From: CAJXQU01 sp965223825
GTDB taxonomy: Bacteria; Pseudomonadota; Gammaproteobacteria; CAJXQU01
Reading direction: 5' to 3'
Assembly: GCA_965223825.1 (NCBI GenBank)
Contig: OZ245018.1
Coordinates: 1,178,001-1,242,000 of the forward strand
DNA length: 64,000 nt
Positions 15,862 to 24,401 of the stretch are shown here, piece after piece. The notes under the pieces are model-generated. The model was not told the origin of the DNA and did no database searches. It saw nothing but the letters and a program-made list of their open reading frames with translations. The position numbers and the translations under genes were made by a program. The stretch's first letter is position 1. Each line of letters starts with the position of its first letter.

Positions 15862-16437
15862 ATGAGGTGTATGTTACAGCCTGATCAAAAAGCGGGTTTA
15901 GCGATTACAGATCACTATCCGTTGAAGGTAGAACGCGTCACAGACGGGTTTTCTGATCGGCAAATTTACGACTTAACGTTGTCAGCAAAAGACGTTCTAA
16001 ATGCGGTGATCACATTGGAACAAATGGCCGGTGAAAAACCTGACTCAAATGCAAAATCTGACGCTCCAGAACTTTATCGACTAGAACAAAAGCTTGATTT
16101 TGTTACAGAATTACTAACGAAGGTCATTCAAGCCCAAGCGGGCGTACCAGTGAAGTCTGCGATCAGTTTAAGTGCATCCCAACTGGAATGGACGACAGAT
16201 AAGCAATATTCTGTGGGAGAATTGTGCACTGTTTCAATCCATTTAAGTGCGCGTTATCCGCTCCCGTTAACAGTCCCGTTAAGGCTAAAATTAAGCCAAA
16301 ACCCAGGGTGCTGTATGGGAGAAATTCTTCTAAACGATCCGGAATTTTTTGATGATCTAACACGACTGATATTTTTAATTCATCGTCGTCAAATAGCACG
16401 AAACCGCATGTTGAAGTCGACGAATGCAAATGCATGA
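15862..16437 (+). CDS. PilZ-domain-like protein (probable atypical c-di-GMP effector)
   Basis: This 191-residue cytoplasmic protein resembles atypical (XC_6012-type) PilZ proteins. It has an N-terminal degenerate PilZ-like half, a central helix with heptads (APELYRLEQKLDFVTELLTKVIQAQ) of the type that drives oligomerisation, and a C-terminal beta-rich half beginning ISLSASQLEWTTDKQYSVGELCTV, like the SxSGxxF strand pair of PilZ barrels. The canonical RxxxR c-di-GMP motif is not evident. It lies just before flrA, where PilZ proteins are common in Gammaproteobacteria, and may link c-di-GMP to motility. An alternative ATG at 15871 is equally plausible; neither has a strong ribosome site. Confidence 0.65.
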   Translation: MRCMLQPDQKAGLAITDHYPLKVERVTDGFSDRQIYDLTLSAKDVLNAVITLEQMAGEKPDSNAKSDAPELYRLEQKLDFVTELLTKVIQAQAGVPVKSAISLSASQLEWTTDKQYSVGELCTVSIHLSARYPLPLTVPLRLKLSQNPGCCMGEILLNDPEFFDDLTRLIFLIHRRQIARNRMLKSTNANA

Positions 16438-16502
16438 CAGATTTTTGACCAAATAGTGTTTTAATGTTTTACTTTAACGCTATTAAGGGAGGGTATGATT
16501 TA

Positions 16503-16586
16503 ATGAGTGAAAAAAAAGAATTAGTTCACACTCATGTCTGCGTACACAACGTAATCCCTACGGACTTACATTCTTTATTCATATAA
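16503..16586 (+). CDS. Possible 27-residue small protein or leader peptide before flrA
   Basis: A short frame beginning MSEKKELVHTHVCVHNV is preceded at 9 bases by AAGGGAGGG (16485-16493), a better ribosome site than many genes here have. It ends 15 bases before flrA. It could be a leader peptide or a micro-protein, or chance. There are no known homologues that I can name. Confidence 0.25.
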   Translation: MSEKKELVHTHVCVHNVIPTDLHSLFI

Positions 16587-16601
16587 ATAAGGACTTTAAT
16601 T

Positions 16602-18026
16602 ATGGCCAATGGCAGTGTACTCATCATAGAAGATAATGCCGAGCAACGATCTCAAATTAAGGCTGTGCTGGAGTACTTGGAGTATTCGCCAGTCATTGCT
16701 GTTGATCACCAAGGGTGGGAACCTCATCTAGGCGGAAAAGATAACGCACAGATTTTACTGTTAGGTGGTTGCAGTGAAACACGCAATTTGATGGATGTGT
16801 TTAGACGGGTGAAAAAAACCGATCCTTACTTACCCATCGTTCTACTTGTCGATAACGACAAAAACAAACCGAATTTTGAATTGGAAACGGGCATCATTGC
16901 GAAAGCCAATGTTCCACTTCGTCAAAAACAACTGATTACGGTTCTTGAAAAGGTGAATACGTATCGTGAGAACAGGCACGAAGACGGCGCACCGCGATCC
17001 TTAGAATTGTTCCGATCACTTGTCGGTAGCAGTAAAGGGATTCAGCGTGTCAGACGCATGATCGAAATGGTCGCTTCTTCAGATGCCAATGTCTTGATTA
17101 CCGGTGAGTCCGGATCAGGCAAAGAGGTAGTTGCTCGCCATATTCATTATCATTCAACACGTAAAAATAAACCTTTCGTGCCGATTAACTGCGGTGCAAT
17201 TCCACCAGACTTACTTGAAAGCGAATTGTTCGGTCATGAGAAGGGCGCTTTCACCGGTGCGATCACTTCCCGTCAGGGACGTTTTGAAATCGCCGAAGGC
17301 GGCACGCTTTTCCTTGATGAAATTGGCGATATGAGTCACAGCATGCAAGTCAAACTTCTGCGTGTTTTACAAGAACGTATTTTTGAGCGTGTCGGCAGTA
17401 ATAAACCGATCAAGGCGGATGTGCGCATTATCGCTGCGACGCATGTGAATCTCGAAGAAGCCATTACAGAAGGGGAGTTTCGTGAAGATCTGTTCTACAG
17501 ATTGAACGTTTTTCCAATCGAAACGCCTCCCTTACGCGATCGAATCGAAGATTTGCCATTGTTGATTAACGATCTCACTGAACGTTTGGAACATGAAGGT
17601 AACGGCAGTATTCATCTGACACCGGCAACGATTCAATCGTTAAGTCAATATGGCTGGCCGGGTAACGTGCGTGAATTAGCGAATTTGATTGAACGATTGT
17701 CGATTCTTTATCCGAACGGATCAGTGAATGTGGGCGATTTGCCTGAGAAGTATCAATCTGATGAATTGATCAGTGATGCAGATGGTGATGAAGCAAGCTT
17801 ATTAGCACCACCAGATAATGGCATCATGCCGCGTTTACCGCACGGTGGTATCGATTTGAAGGAGCACCTTACAACGCTGGAATACAGCATGATCAAACAG
17901 GCACTTGATGAGTCTAATTGGGTTGTTGCGCATGCTGCAAAGCGCTTACAACTGGGCCGAACCACGCTTGTTGAGAAGATGCGTAAATATAATTTGCAAC
18001 GCCGCGATGAGGCGTCATCCGCTTGA
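16602..18026 (+). CDS. flrA: Sigma-54-dependent flagellar master regulator FlrA/FleQ
   Basis: Top activator of polar flagellar genes. The 474 residues comprise a divergent receiver-like domain (1-120; acidic pocket partly kept as IIEDN but without a clear phospho-Asp context), an AAA+ domain (about 140-375: Walker A GESGSGKE at 168-175, GAFTGA sigma-54 contact loop, Walker B TLFLDEIGDM) and a C-terminal Fis-type helix-turn-helix (AAKRLQLGRTTLVEKMRKYNL). The LFRSLVG segment at 136-142 is the linker that in FleQ carries an Arg contacting c-di-GMP, so c-di-GMP inhibition is likely kept. It stands alone, 91 bases before flrB, which has its own sigma-54 promoter. Confidence 0.93.
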   Translation: MANGSVLIIEDNAEQRSQIKAVLEYLEYSPVIAVDHQGWEPHLGGKDNAQILLLGGCSETRNLMDVFRRVKKTDPYLPIVLLVDNDKNKPNFELETGIIAKANVPLRQKQLITVLEKVNTYRENRHEDGAPRSLELFRSLVGSSKGIQRVRRMIEMVASSDANVLITGESGSGKEVVARHIHYHSTRKNKPFVPINCGAIPPDLLESELFGHEKGAFTGAITSRQGRFEIAEGGTLFLDEIGDMSHSMQVKLLRVLQERIFERVGSNKPIKADVRIIAATHVNLEEAITEGEFREDLFYRLNVFPIETPPLRDRIEDLPLLINDLTERLEHEGNGSIHLTPATIQSLSQYGWPGNVRELANLIERLSILYPNGSVNVGDLPEKYQSDELISDADGDEASLLAPPDNGIMPRLPHGGIDLKEHLTTLEYSMIKQALDESNWVVAHAAKRLQLGRTTLVEKMRKYNLQRRDEASSA

Positions 18027-18090
18027 CATTAAACTGAGTGAAAAATCATCTCATTCGGCCAAGTCATTGTTCCTCTTGTAGTTAATTATT

Positions 18091-18106
18091 TGGCATAGTC
18101 CTTGCT
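18091..18106 (+). promoter_or_regulatory. Sigma-54 promoter of flrBC
   Basis: TGGCAT, 5 bases, TTGCT matches the -24/-12 consensus TGGCAC-N5-TTGCA with GG at 18092-18093 and GC at 18104-18105. In Vibrio and Pseudomonas, FlrA/FleQ activates flrBC/fleSR from such a promoter. The expected start site (about 18116-18117) coincides with the first ATG at 18118, which argues that translation starts at the second ATG (18136). Confidence 0.82.
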
Positions 18107-18135
18107 CATTCTGATACATGAATCAGAGTGAGCAA

Positions 18136-19263
18136 ATGACATTGACCAAGCCATCATCAGAAAGCCTGACTTTCCGTGATCTAAGTGATCAGTCTGTCTT
18201 ATGCCCAGTAAGCACGACTGAGGTTGTGTCTTCAACCATTGACGCACGTCAACGTGATCAGCAACTTCGACGTTTAACGAATTTATTGAACGGCTTACCC
18301 GGTGCGGTTGTCATGCTCGACGGCGCAGGTCGAGTGCAGCAATGTAATCCAGCGGCAATCGATTTATTAGGTGCGCCATTACTATCTGAGCGTTGGGGGG
18401 ATGTCGTGAACCGAGCGTTTGCACCTCGCTGGGATGATGGTCACGATATTTCATTAGTCAGTGGTCGCATGGTTAACATTTCTACTCAAGCGATGATTGA
18501 TGAGCCGGGTCAGATTTTACTCATCAAAGATGTTACAGAAACGCGCCAATTACAAACGCAACTGAATCAAGCGAAACGACTCTCCGCAAAAGGGGAAATG
18601 GCCGCCGCCTTAGCACACCAGATTAGAACGCCTCTTGCTTCGGCAATGTTGTATTTATCTAATTTACAAAACCATCCGTTGGATGATGCTGCGCGTATTA
18701 AATTCACTGGAAAAGCCCTATCCAGATTGAATCATTTGGAAAAGCTGATCGAAGACATGCTACTTTTTGCACGTGGTGGTCAGTTCGAACTTGAGCCGGT
18801 TTCACTGCAAAAACTACTTAATGATTTACAACAACAAGTTGCCCCTCACGCTGAACAAGCCGGTTTTACATTTTCCATTCGCTCCCCAATTTTAGATTGT
18901 CCGATCCCTGCGAATGCGGCGGCGTTGTTGAGTGCACTGCAAAACCTAGTTGATAACGCGATTCAAGCGATCGGAAAAGGCGGTGAATTACGACTCGAAA
19001 CAGACAAAATTAATGATCGAATGGTACGAATTTCGCTTATTGATAATGGCCCCGGTATTCCGGATCAAGTTCGCGAACGCTTGTTTGAACCGTTCGTGAC
19101 AAGCCGGGCAAATGGGACGGGACTGGGCTTAGCTGTTGTCCAAGCCGTTATTCGGTCACATCAGGGCTCTATTCAACTGCGAGAAACATCCAGCGCTGGT
19201 ACACGATTTGAAATTACCTTGCCATTGATTGGGCAGAAACAAGAAGGAGCGGTGTCACTATGA
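18136..19263 (+). CDS. flrB: Flagellar sensor histidine kinase FlrB/FleS
   Basis: Cytoplasmic kinase that phosphorylates FlrC to switch on class III flagellar genes. It has a PAS-like domain (near the N-terminus: LNGLPGAVVMLDGAGRVQQCN), a HisKA dimerisation helix with the phospho-His (AALAHQIRTPLASAM), then the HATPase N box (LVDNAIQAIG) and G boxes (DNGPGIPD, GTGLGLAVV). There are no membrane helices. The start at 18136 (375 residues) is chosen because the sigma-54 promoter would begin transcription at about the upstream ATG (18118), and GAGTGAG lies upstream of 18136. The ATGA overlap with flrC shows coupling. Confidence 0.9.
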   Translation: MTLTKPSSESLTFRDLSDQSVLCPVSTTEVVSSTIDARQRDQQLRRLTNLLNGLPGAVVMLDGAGRVQQCNPAAIDLLGAPLLSERWGDVVNRAFAPRWDDGHDISLVSGRMVNISTQAMIDEPGQILLIKDVTETRQLQTQLNQAKRLSAKGEMAAALAHQIRTPLASAMLYLSNLQNHPLDDAARIKFTGKALSRLNHLEKLIEDMLLFARGGQFELEPVSLQKLLNDLQQQVAPHAEQAGFTFSIRSPILDCPIPANAAALLSALQNLVDNAIQAIGKGGELRLETDKINDRMVRISLIDNGPGIPDQVRERLFEPFVTSRANGTGLGLAVVQAVIRSHQGSIQLRETSSAGTRFEITLPLIGQKQEGAVSL

Positions 19264-20600
19264 AACCTGTTGTACTCATTGTCGAAGATGATCTGGATCT
19301 GCGTGAAGCGCTAGTGGATACGCTCGAGCTGAGTGGCTATGCGACGTTGGCAGCAGAAAATGGGCGCGTGGCGTTACAAATCATTGATGAATCACATATC
19401 GATCTGGTGGTGAGTGATGTGCAAATGGACGAAATGGACGGCCACACCTTACTGAAAAATATTAAATCACGCCGAACTGATTTACCCGTGTTATTGATGA
19501 CAGCATACGGCACGATTCAAAATGCGATCAAAGCGATTCAGGATGGGGCGGTGGATTATCTGGTTAAGCCCTTTGAATCGACTGTTCTCGTTAGCAAAGT
19601 TGCGCAGATTATGCCGCAAGCTTTGGCATCAGAAGATGGTGTTATTGCGACTGATCCGGTTTTCAAAAAAGTCCTTGATATGGCGCGTCGTGTTGGCCCT
19701 AGTGATGCCACTGTGCTGATCACCGGCGAAAGCGGCACTGGGAAGGAAGTGTTGTTCCGGTATTTACATAATCATTCTGATCGACGTGATAAAGACCCTG
19801 TTGCGATCAACTGCGCGGCGATTCCTGACAACATGCTTGAAGCGATCTTATTCGGTTATGAAAAAGGTGCTTTCACTGGGGCATATAAAGCAAGCCCCGG
19901 TAAGTTTGAACAAGCAGAAGGTAGCACCATTTTACTAGATGAAATTTCTGAAATGGATTTGAGTTTACAGGCGAAGCTATTACGCGTGTTACAAGAAAAA
20001 CAAGTTGAACGTTTAGGCAGCAGCCAGGTGATTGATCTTGATGTGCGGGTGATCGCAACGTCCAACCGTGACATGCGTGAAGAAGTAAAAGCCGGTCGTT
20101 TTAGAGAAGATTTATTCTATCGACTGAATGTTTTCCCGATCAAAATGCCAGCCTTGCGTGAACGCTCAGAAGATATTGTGCCACTCGCTGAATACTTACT
20201 CAGTCGTGCAGCTAAATCAGAGCAGGGCATGACGATTGAGCTAACGGAAGTGGCGTGCGAAAAACTGCAAAGACACCCTTGGCCGGGAAATGTACGTGAG
20301 TTGGATAACGTTATGCAACGTGCGCTGATTCTTTCAAATGGTGGTCAGATTTCCGCCGAAGAGTTGATCATGGAGGAGCTTGATCCAGCATTCGCAGAGC
20401 GCCTTATGACAACAGGTAATACCGCTGATCTAAACCTTGGGGAAAAGGTAAAAGATCAAGAATATCAAATCATACTTGACGCATTAGAAGAAGGTGACGG
20501 AAGTCGAAAATATGCTGCTGAAAAACTCGGCATCAGTCCACGCACGTTACGGTACAAAATCGCAAAAATGCGCGAAAACGGGATTACCATCCCGGCGTAA
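19260..20600 (+). CDS. flrC: Sigma-54-dependent response regulator FlrC/FleR
   Basis: NtrC-family activator of middle and late flagellar genes. Residues 1-120 are a true receiver domain (VLIVEDDLDLREAL acidic pair, phospho-Asp in DLVVSDVQMD, Lys in DYLVKPF). The AAA+ domain follows with Walker A GESGTGKE, the GAFTGA loop (EKGAFTGAYKAS) and SRKYAAEKLGISPRTLRYKIAKMRE as the Fis-type helix-turn-helix at the end. 446 residues, normal for the family. It overlaps flrB by 4 bases and is followed 24 bases later by fliE. No sigma-54 promoter is visible in that short gap, so fliE probably relies on the flrBC transcript or on sites within flrC. Confidence 0.94.
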   Translation: MKPVVLIVEDDLDLREALVDTLELSGYATLAAENGRVALQIIDESHIDLVVSDVQMDEMDGHTLLKNIKSRRTDLPVLLMTAYGTIQNAIKAIQDGAVDYLVKPFESTVLVSKVAQIMPQALASEDGVIATDPVFKKVLDMARRVGPSDATVLITGESGTGKEVLFRYLHNHSDRRDKDPVAINCAAIPDNMLEAILFGYEKGAFTGAYKASPGKFEQAEGSTILLDEISEMDLSLQAKLLRVLQEKQVERLGSSQVIDLDVRVIATSNRDMREEVKAGRFREDLFYRLNVFPIKMPALRERSEDIVPLAEYLLSRAAKSEQGMTIELTEVACEKLQRHPWPGNVRELDNVMQRALILSNGGQISAEELIMEELDPAFAERLMTTGNTADLNLGEKVKDQEYQIILDALEEGDGSRKYAAEKLGISPRTLRYKIAKMRENGITIPA

Positions 20601-20624
20601 GTTGGGTGAGATGAGGGAAAAAGC

Positions 20625-20945
20625 ATGACGGACATAGCGATTCAATCTGTATTAGCGCAAATGCGTGCGATGCAAGCGCGCGCCACTGGTGGCGTGAGTG
20701 CACCGACGCCAGCGCAAGGTGTGAACGGTGAATTCGCGACGGCAATGAAATCCGCTGTTGATCATGTCAACGCGACTCAACAAGCGGCGGCAGAAAAAAC
20801 CAAAGCATTCGAAATGGGTAAAGATGTCGATCTCGGTGATGTGATGGTGAGTTTGCAAAAATCCAATATTGAATTTCAGGCGACCGTACAAGTAAGAAAC
20901 AAAATGGTCGAGGCGTATCAACAAATCATGAACATGCCGATTTAG
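20625..20945 (+). CDS. fliE: Flagellar hook-basal body complex protein FliE
   Basis: Small (106 residues) basal-body protein that joins the MS ring to the proximal rod and is exported by the flagellar type III system. The C-terminal FliE signature is present: VDLGDVMVSLQKSNIEFQATVQVRNKMVEAYQQIMNMPI, with VQVRNK and AYQEIM-like ends. GAGGG lies 9 bases before the ATG. It is the first gene of fliEFGHIJ, 43 bases before fliF. Confidence 0.95.
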   Translation: MTDIAIQSVLAQMRAMQARATGGVSAPTPAQGVNGEFATAMKSAVDHVNATQQAAAEKTKAFEMGKDVDLGDVMVSLQKSNIEFQATVQVRNKMVEAYQQIMNMPI

Positions 20946-20988
20946 GCAGAAACGTGATCAGATGCATAACAAGCGGTAAAGGACACAC

Positions 20989-22674
20989 ATGGCTGAGAAT
21001 GAAGTAGCGGTTGCGAACAATCCAAATCTGATGGGGCAGGTGGTTTCACCGCAAAATCAGACGGCGCAGGTATTGCGTCAGGCAGGATTGTTGATCGGGA
21101 TTGCAGCGAGTGTGGCACTGGGTGTTGCGGTTGTTATGTGGTCACAAACACCAAATTTTAGCCTGCTTTACGGCAACTTATCTGATCGGGATGTGAGCTC
21201 CGTGATGGATGCGTTGCAGAGTGCATCAATTGAATACAAAGTCGACGAAGCATCTGGTGGCATTTTGGTCCCAACTGCAAAATTGCATGAAGCACGTATC
21301 AAACTTGCAGCCTCCGGATTACCGAAAAGTAGCAGCATGGGGTTTGAGATGTTGCAGGAAGAGCAAAGCTTCGGAACCAGTCAGTTTATTGAGCAAGCGC
21401 GTTATCAGCGGGCGTTAGAAGCTGAGTTATCACGATCGATTTCCAAAGTAGCAAATGTCCGTAGCGCACGTGTGCATCTCGCATTACCGAAAGCGTCAGT
21501 GTTTGCACGTGATCGACAAAATCCGAGTGCGTCAGTATTGGTTGATCTGTACCCAGGCCGTCGGCTTGAAGAAGGCCAGATCGCAGCGATTGCACACATG
21601 GTGGCTGCGAGTGTTCCCAATTTGATGATCTCTGGCGTCACTGTTGTTGATCAGGCGGGTCGCTTATTGAGTCGTGCGGGTGAAGCGAATGAATTAACGG
21701 TTAGCGCAGAACGCTTTGAATACAGCAAACGAATCGAAGATTCTTATATCAAACGTATCGAAAATATTCTGCATCCCATCGTCGGAATGGATTATGTCCG
21801 TGCGCAAGTGACGGCCGATATCGATTTTACCGCGACTGAACAAACCAGCGAAATTTACAATCCTGATCTGCCCGCGGTACGTAGCGAACAATTATCTGAA
21901 GAACAACGAACCGGCGGTGGTGCAGCGATTGGTGTGCCTGGCGCATTAACCAACCAACCACCGGGAACGGCGACAGTGCCTGAAGAAGCGGAAGGTGAGG
22001 GTGAAGCCGGTGCTGGCACAGCGAATGAACAGCAACAATTGCGTAAAAAAGAAACGCGTAATTTTGAACTGGATAAAACCATCAGTCATACGCGCAAAGC
22101 CGTCGGAACAATTGAGCGTTTATCTGTCGCTGTGGTTTTGAACAACCCGATTATTACCGATGATGCCGGTGTTGCAACTCAGCAAGATTATACGCCAGAA
22201 CAGATCGTTGAATTTACACAGCTGGTAAAAGATGCCGTCGGCTTCAATGCGGTTCGCGGCGACGCTGTCAGCGTGATCGCAACCAACTTCACAACCGCGG
22301 CACCAGCAGAACCATTACCCGAATTAGCGATATGGGAACAAGCCTGGGTGTGGGATGTTGGTAAGCAAGTATTGGGTGGAATTTTTGTCCTTTACTTACT
22401 CTTCGGCGTCTTACGCCCGACGATCAAAAACATGATGAAAAAACCTGAACCTGTCACGCAACAAGTCGTCATGGTTGGCCCAGACGGAAAACCATTACCG
22501 CCTGGCGGTAGTGGTGGTGAACAGGCGAATGCAGAAGCTGAAAATGTACCATTGCTCGAGCTCGGTGCGTCAACCAGTTACGAAACCAGCTTGAATTCCG
22601 TGCGTGATTTCGTAAAAGAGGAACCTAAGTTAGCTGCGCAAGTTGCGAAAAACTGGGTCGCAACGGACTCTTAA
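20989..22674 (+). CDS. fliF: Flagellar MS-ring protein FliF
   Basis: Inner-membrane protein forming the MS ring on which the rotor, rod and export gate are built. 561 residues with two membrane helices: one near the N-terminus (GLLIGIAASVALGVAVVMW) and one near the C-terminus (VLGGIFVLYLLFGVLRPTI). Between them are the ring-building motifs (SLLYGNLSDRDVSSVMDAL; QFIEQARYQRALEAELSRSI; ARVHLALPKASVF). A low-complexity Glu/Gly/Ala stretch near residues 325-345 sits in the beta-collar region. The C-terminal cytoplasmic tail ends in a FliG-binding helix (VRDFVKEEPKLAAQVAKNWVA). Confidence 0.96.
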   Translation: MAENEVAVANNPNLMGQVVSPQNQTAQVLRQAGLLIGIAASVALGVAVVMWSQTPNFSLLYGNLSDRDVSSVMDALQSASIEYKVDEASGGILVPTAKLHEARIKLAASGLPKSSSMGFEMLQEEQSFGTSQFIEQARYQRALEAELSRSISKVANVRSARVHLALPKASVFARDRQNPSASVLVDLYPGRRLEEGQIAAIAHMVAASVPNLMISGVTVVDQAGRLLSRAGEANELTVSAERFEYSKRIEDSYIKRIENILHPIVGMDYVRAQVTADIDFTATEQTSEIYNPDLPAVRSEQLSEEQRTGGGAAIGVPGALTNQPPGTATVPEEAEGEGEAGAGTANEQQQLRKKETRNFELDKTISHTRKAVGTIERLSVAVVLNNPIITDDAGVATQQDYTPEQIVEFTQLVKDAVGFNAVRGDAVSVIATNFTTAAPAEPLPELAIWEQAWVWDVGKQVLGGIFVLYLLFGVLRPTIKNMMKKPEPVTQQVVMVGPDGKPLPPGGSGGEQANAEAENVPLLELGASTSYETSLNSVRDFVKEEPKLAAQVAKNWVATDS

Positions 22675-22702
22675 TTGATTAAGGACGATCAGGACAATAA
22701 GC

Positions 22703-23716
22703 ATGGCTGATTCAGGAAAACATACCGGCGCAGAAAAAGTTGCGGTGCTATTAATGGCGCTCGGCGAAGAGGTCGCTGCGGATATTCTCAGCCACATGGG
22801 GCCGAAAGAAGTTCAGCAGGTCGGCGTGTCGATGGCATCGATGGAAAGCGTGTCGAAAGAAATCGTTGAATCCACGTTAAAAGAATTTATTGGTGCATTA
22901 CAGAAAGAAACGGGTCTTGGTGTCGGCGCAGATGATTATGTACGAAATGTCTTAGTCAGCGCGTTAGGCGAAGAAAAAGCCGGTGGCATGATCGATCGTA
23001 TTTTACTCGGCGGTAACACCAAAGGTTTGGAATCATTGAAATGGATGGACGCGCGTTCTGTGGCGGAGTTAATCCGCAATGAACATCCGCAAATTATTGC
23101 TGTTGTGCTTTCTTATCTCGACAGTGATCAATCTGCGCAAATCATCACACAACTTCCAGCGAATACACGTCACGACATCATGATGCGGATTGCTTCTGTG
23201 GATGGTGTTCAGCCATCAGCTATGGCGGAATTGAATGAAATTCTGGAATCGCAATTAAAAGGGACCAACAACGTTAAGTCCTCGGCTGGTTTCGGTGGGG
23301 TTAAGTCTGCAGCGAATATCTTGAACTTTATTGATGGGACGAACAGCAGCTCCATTATGGAAAAAATCAAAGAAATGGACGAAGACCTTGGTGATCAAAT
23401 TGAAGATCTTATGTTTGTCTTTGCCGATCTGGTGGAAATTGATGATCGTGGAATTCAAACCATGTTGCGTGAATTACAAACGGATGTGCTGGTGCTAGCT
23501 TTAAAAGGCGCAGAGCCGGAATTACAAGAAAAAATATTTACAAATATGTCCTCGCGTGCTGCCGATATGTTGAAAGATGATCTGGAGAGTAAAGGTCCAG
23601 TAAAAGTGAGTGAAGTCGATGAAGCACAAAAAGAAATTCTCGTGATCGCACGTCGACTCGCAGAAGAGGGTCAGATTTCACTTGGCGCCAGTGCTGGCGG
23701 CGAAGAAATGATTTAA
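22703..23716 (+). CDS. fliG: Flagellar motor switch protein FliG
   Basis: Rotor protein that couples the MS ring to torque and switching. 337 residues, the usual length. Armadillo-like middle region with the EHPQ motif (RNEHPQIIAVVLSYL), then the C-terminal torque domain with alternating charged residues (LMFVFADLVEIDDRGIQTMLREL and VLALKGA). It is spaced 28 bases after fliF in the same operon. No oddities seen. Confidence 0.96.
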   Translation: MADSGKHTGAEKVAVLLMALGEEVAADILSHMGPKEVQQVGVSMASMESVSKEIVESTLKEFIGALQKETGLGVGADDYVRNVLVSALGEEKAGGMIDRILLGGNTKGLESLKWMDARSVAELIRNEHPQIIAVVLSYLDSDQSAQIITQLPANTRHDIMMRIASVDGVQPSAMAELNEILESQLKGTNNVKSSAGFGGVKSAANILNFIDGTNSSSIMEKIKEMDEDLGDQIEDLMFVFADLVEIDDRGIQTMLRELQTDVLVLALKGAEPELQEKIFTNMSSRAADMLKDDLESKGPVKVSEVDEAQKEILVIARRLAEEGQISLGASAGGEEMI

Positions 23717-23726
23717 GGCTGATCAG

Positions 23727-24401
23727 ATGAGTATTTTAATAAAAGAAACTGATCACTCAAACACGCAGCGGTGGGAATTACCTTCTGTTGAGGGGGACAT
23801 TTTACAATCATCGACGGTAAATAAACCGAAGCGCCCACCAACGGCCGAAGAACTTGAAGCGATCCATAAAGAAGCGTACGAAGAAGGGTTTAACCTTGGT
23901 CGAAAAGAAGGCCGAACGATTGGACATAAAGAAGGGTTTGAATTAGCCAGTCGCGAAATGCAAACGCGCATTGATACATTGAGCGGCATAATTAATGTTC
24001 TTAGCGAACCATTAAGACAAGTGGACGAAGAAGTTGAAAAATCGCTAACGGAAATGGTTCATTTGATCGCAAAACATTTAATTCGTCGAGAATTAAAAAC
24101 AAACGAAGGTGAGATTATTGGCGTTGTGCGACACGTCATGAGCCACTTGCCGATATCAGCAAGAAACCCTCGCATACATTTAAACCCTGAAGATATTGAT
24201 TTGGTAAAAAACGCCTTGTCCATTGATGACGATAAAGCCACTTGGCGTTTGGAAGCCGATCCGCTGATCAACCGGGGTGGTTGTTTGGTTGAAACAGAAT
24301 CTTCCTTTATCGATGCCACCGTAGAAGCCCGTATCGCAGCTGAAGTTTCTCAAATGCTTGGTGGCGAAAGACAGAATGATCGAGATGATGAACAACGCTG
24401 A
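23727..24401 (+). CDS. fliH: Flagellar assembly protein FliH
   Basis: Regulator/stator of the FliI ATPase in the flagellar export apparatus. 224 residues. The N-terminal half has the GxxxG-rich helix typical of FliH (EEGFNLGRKEGRTIGHKEGFELASR), and the C-terminal half resembles the V-ATPase E subunit (LVHLIAKHLIRRELKTNEGEIIGVVRHVM; LINRGGCLVETESSFIDATVEARI). It starts 10 bases after fliG and overlaps the beginning of fliI. Confidence 0.93.
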   Translation: MSILIKETDHSNTQRWELPSVEGDILQSSTVNKPKRPPTAEELEAIHKEAYEEGFNLGRKEGRTIGHKEGFELASREMQTRIDTLSGIINVLSEPLRQVDEEVEKSLTEMVHLIAKHLIRRELKTNEGEIIGVVRHVMSHLPISARNPRIHLNPEDIDLVKNALSIDDDKATWRLEADPLINRGGCLVETESSFIDATVEARIAAEVSQMLGGERQNDRDDEQR

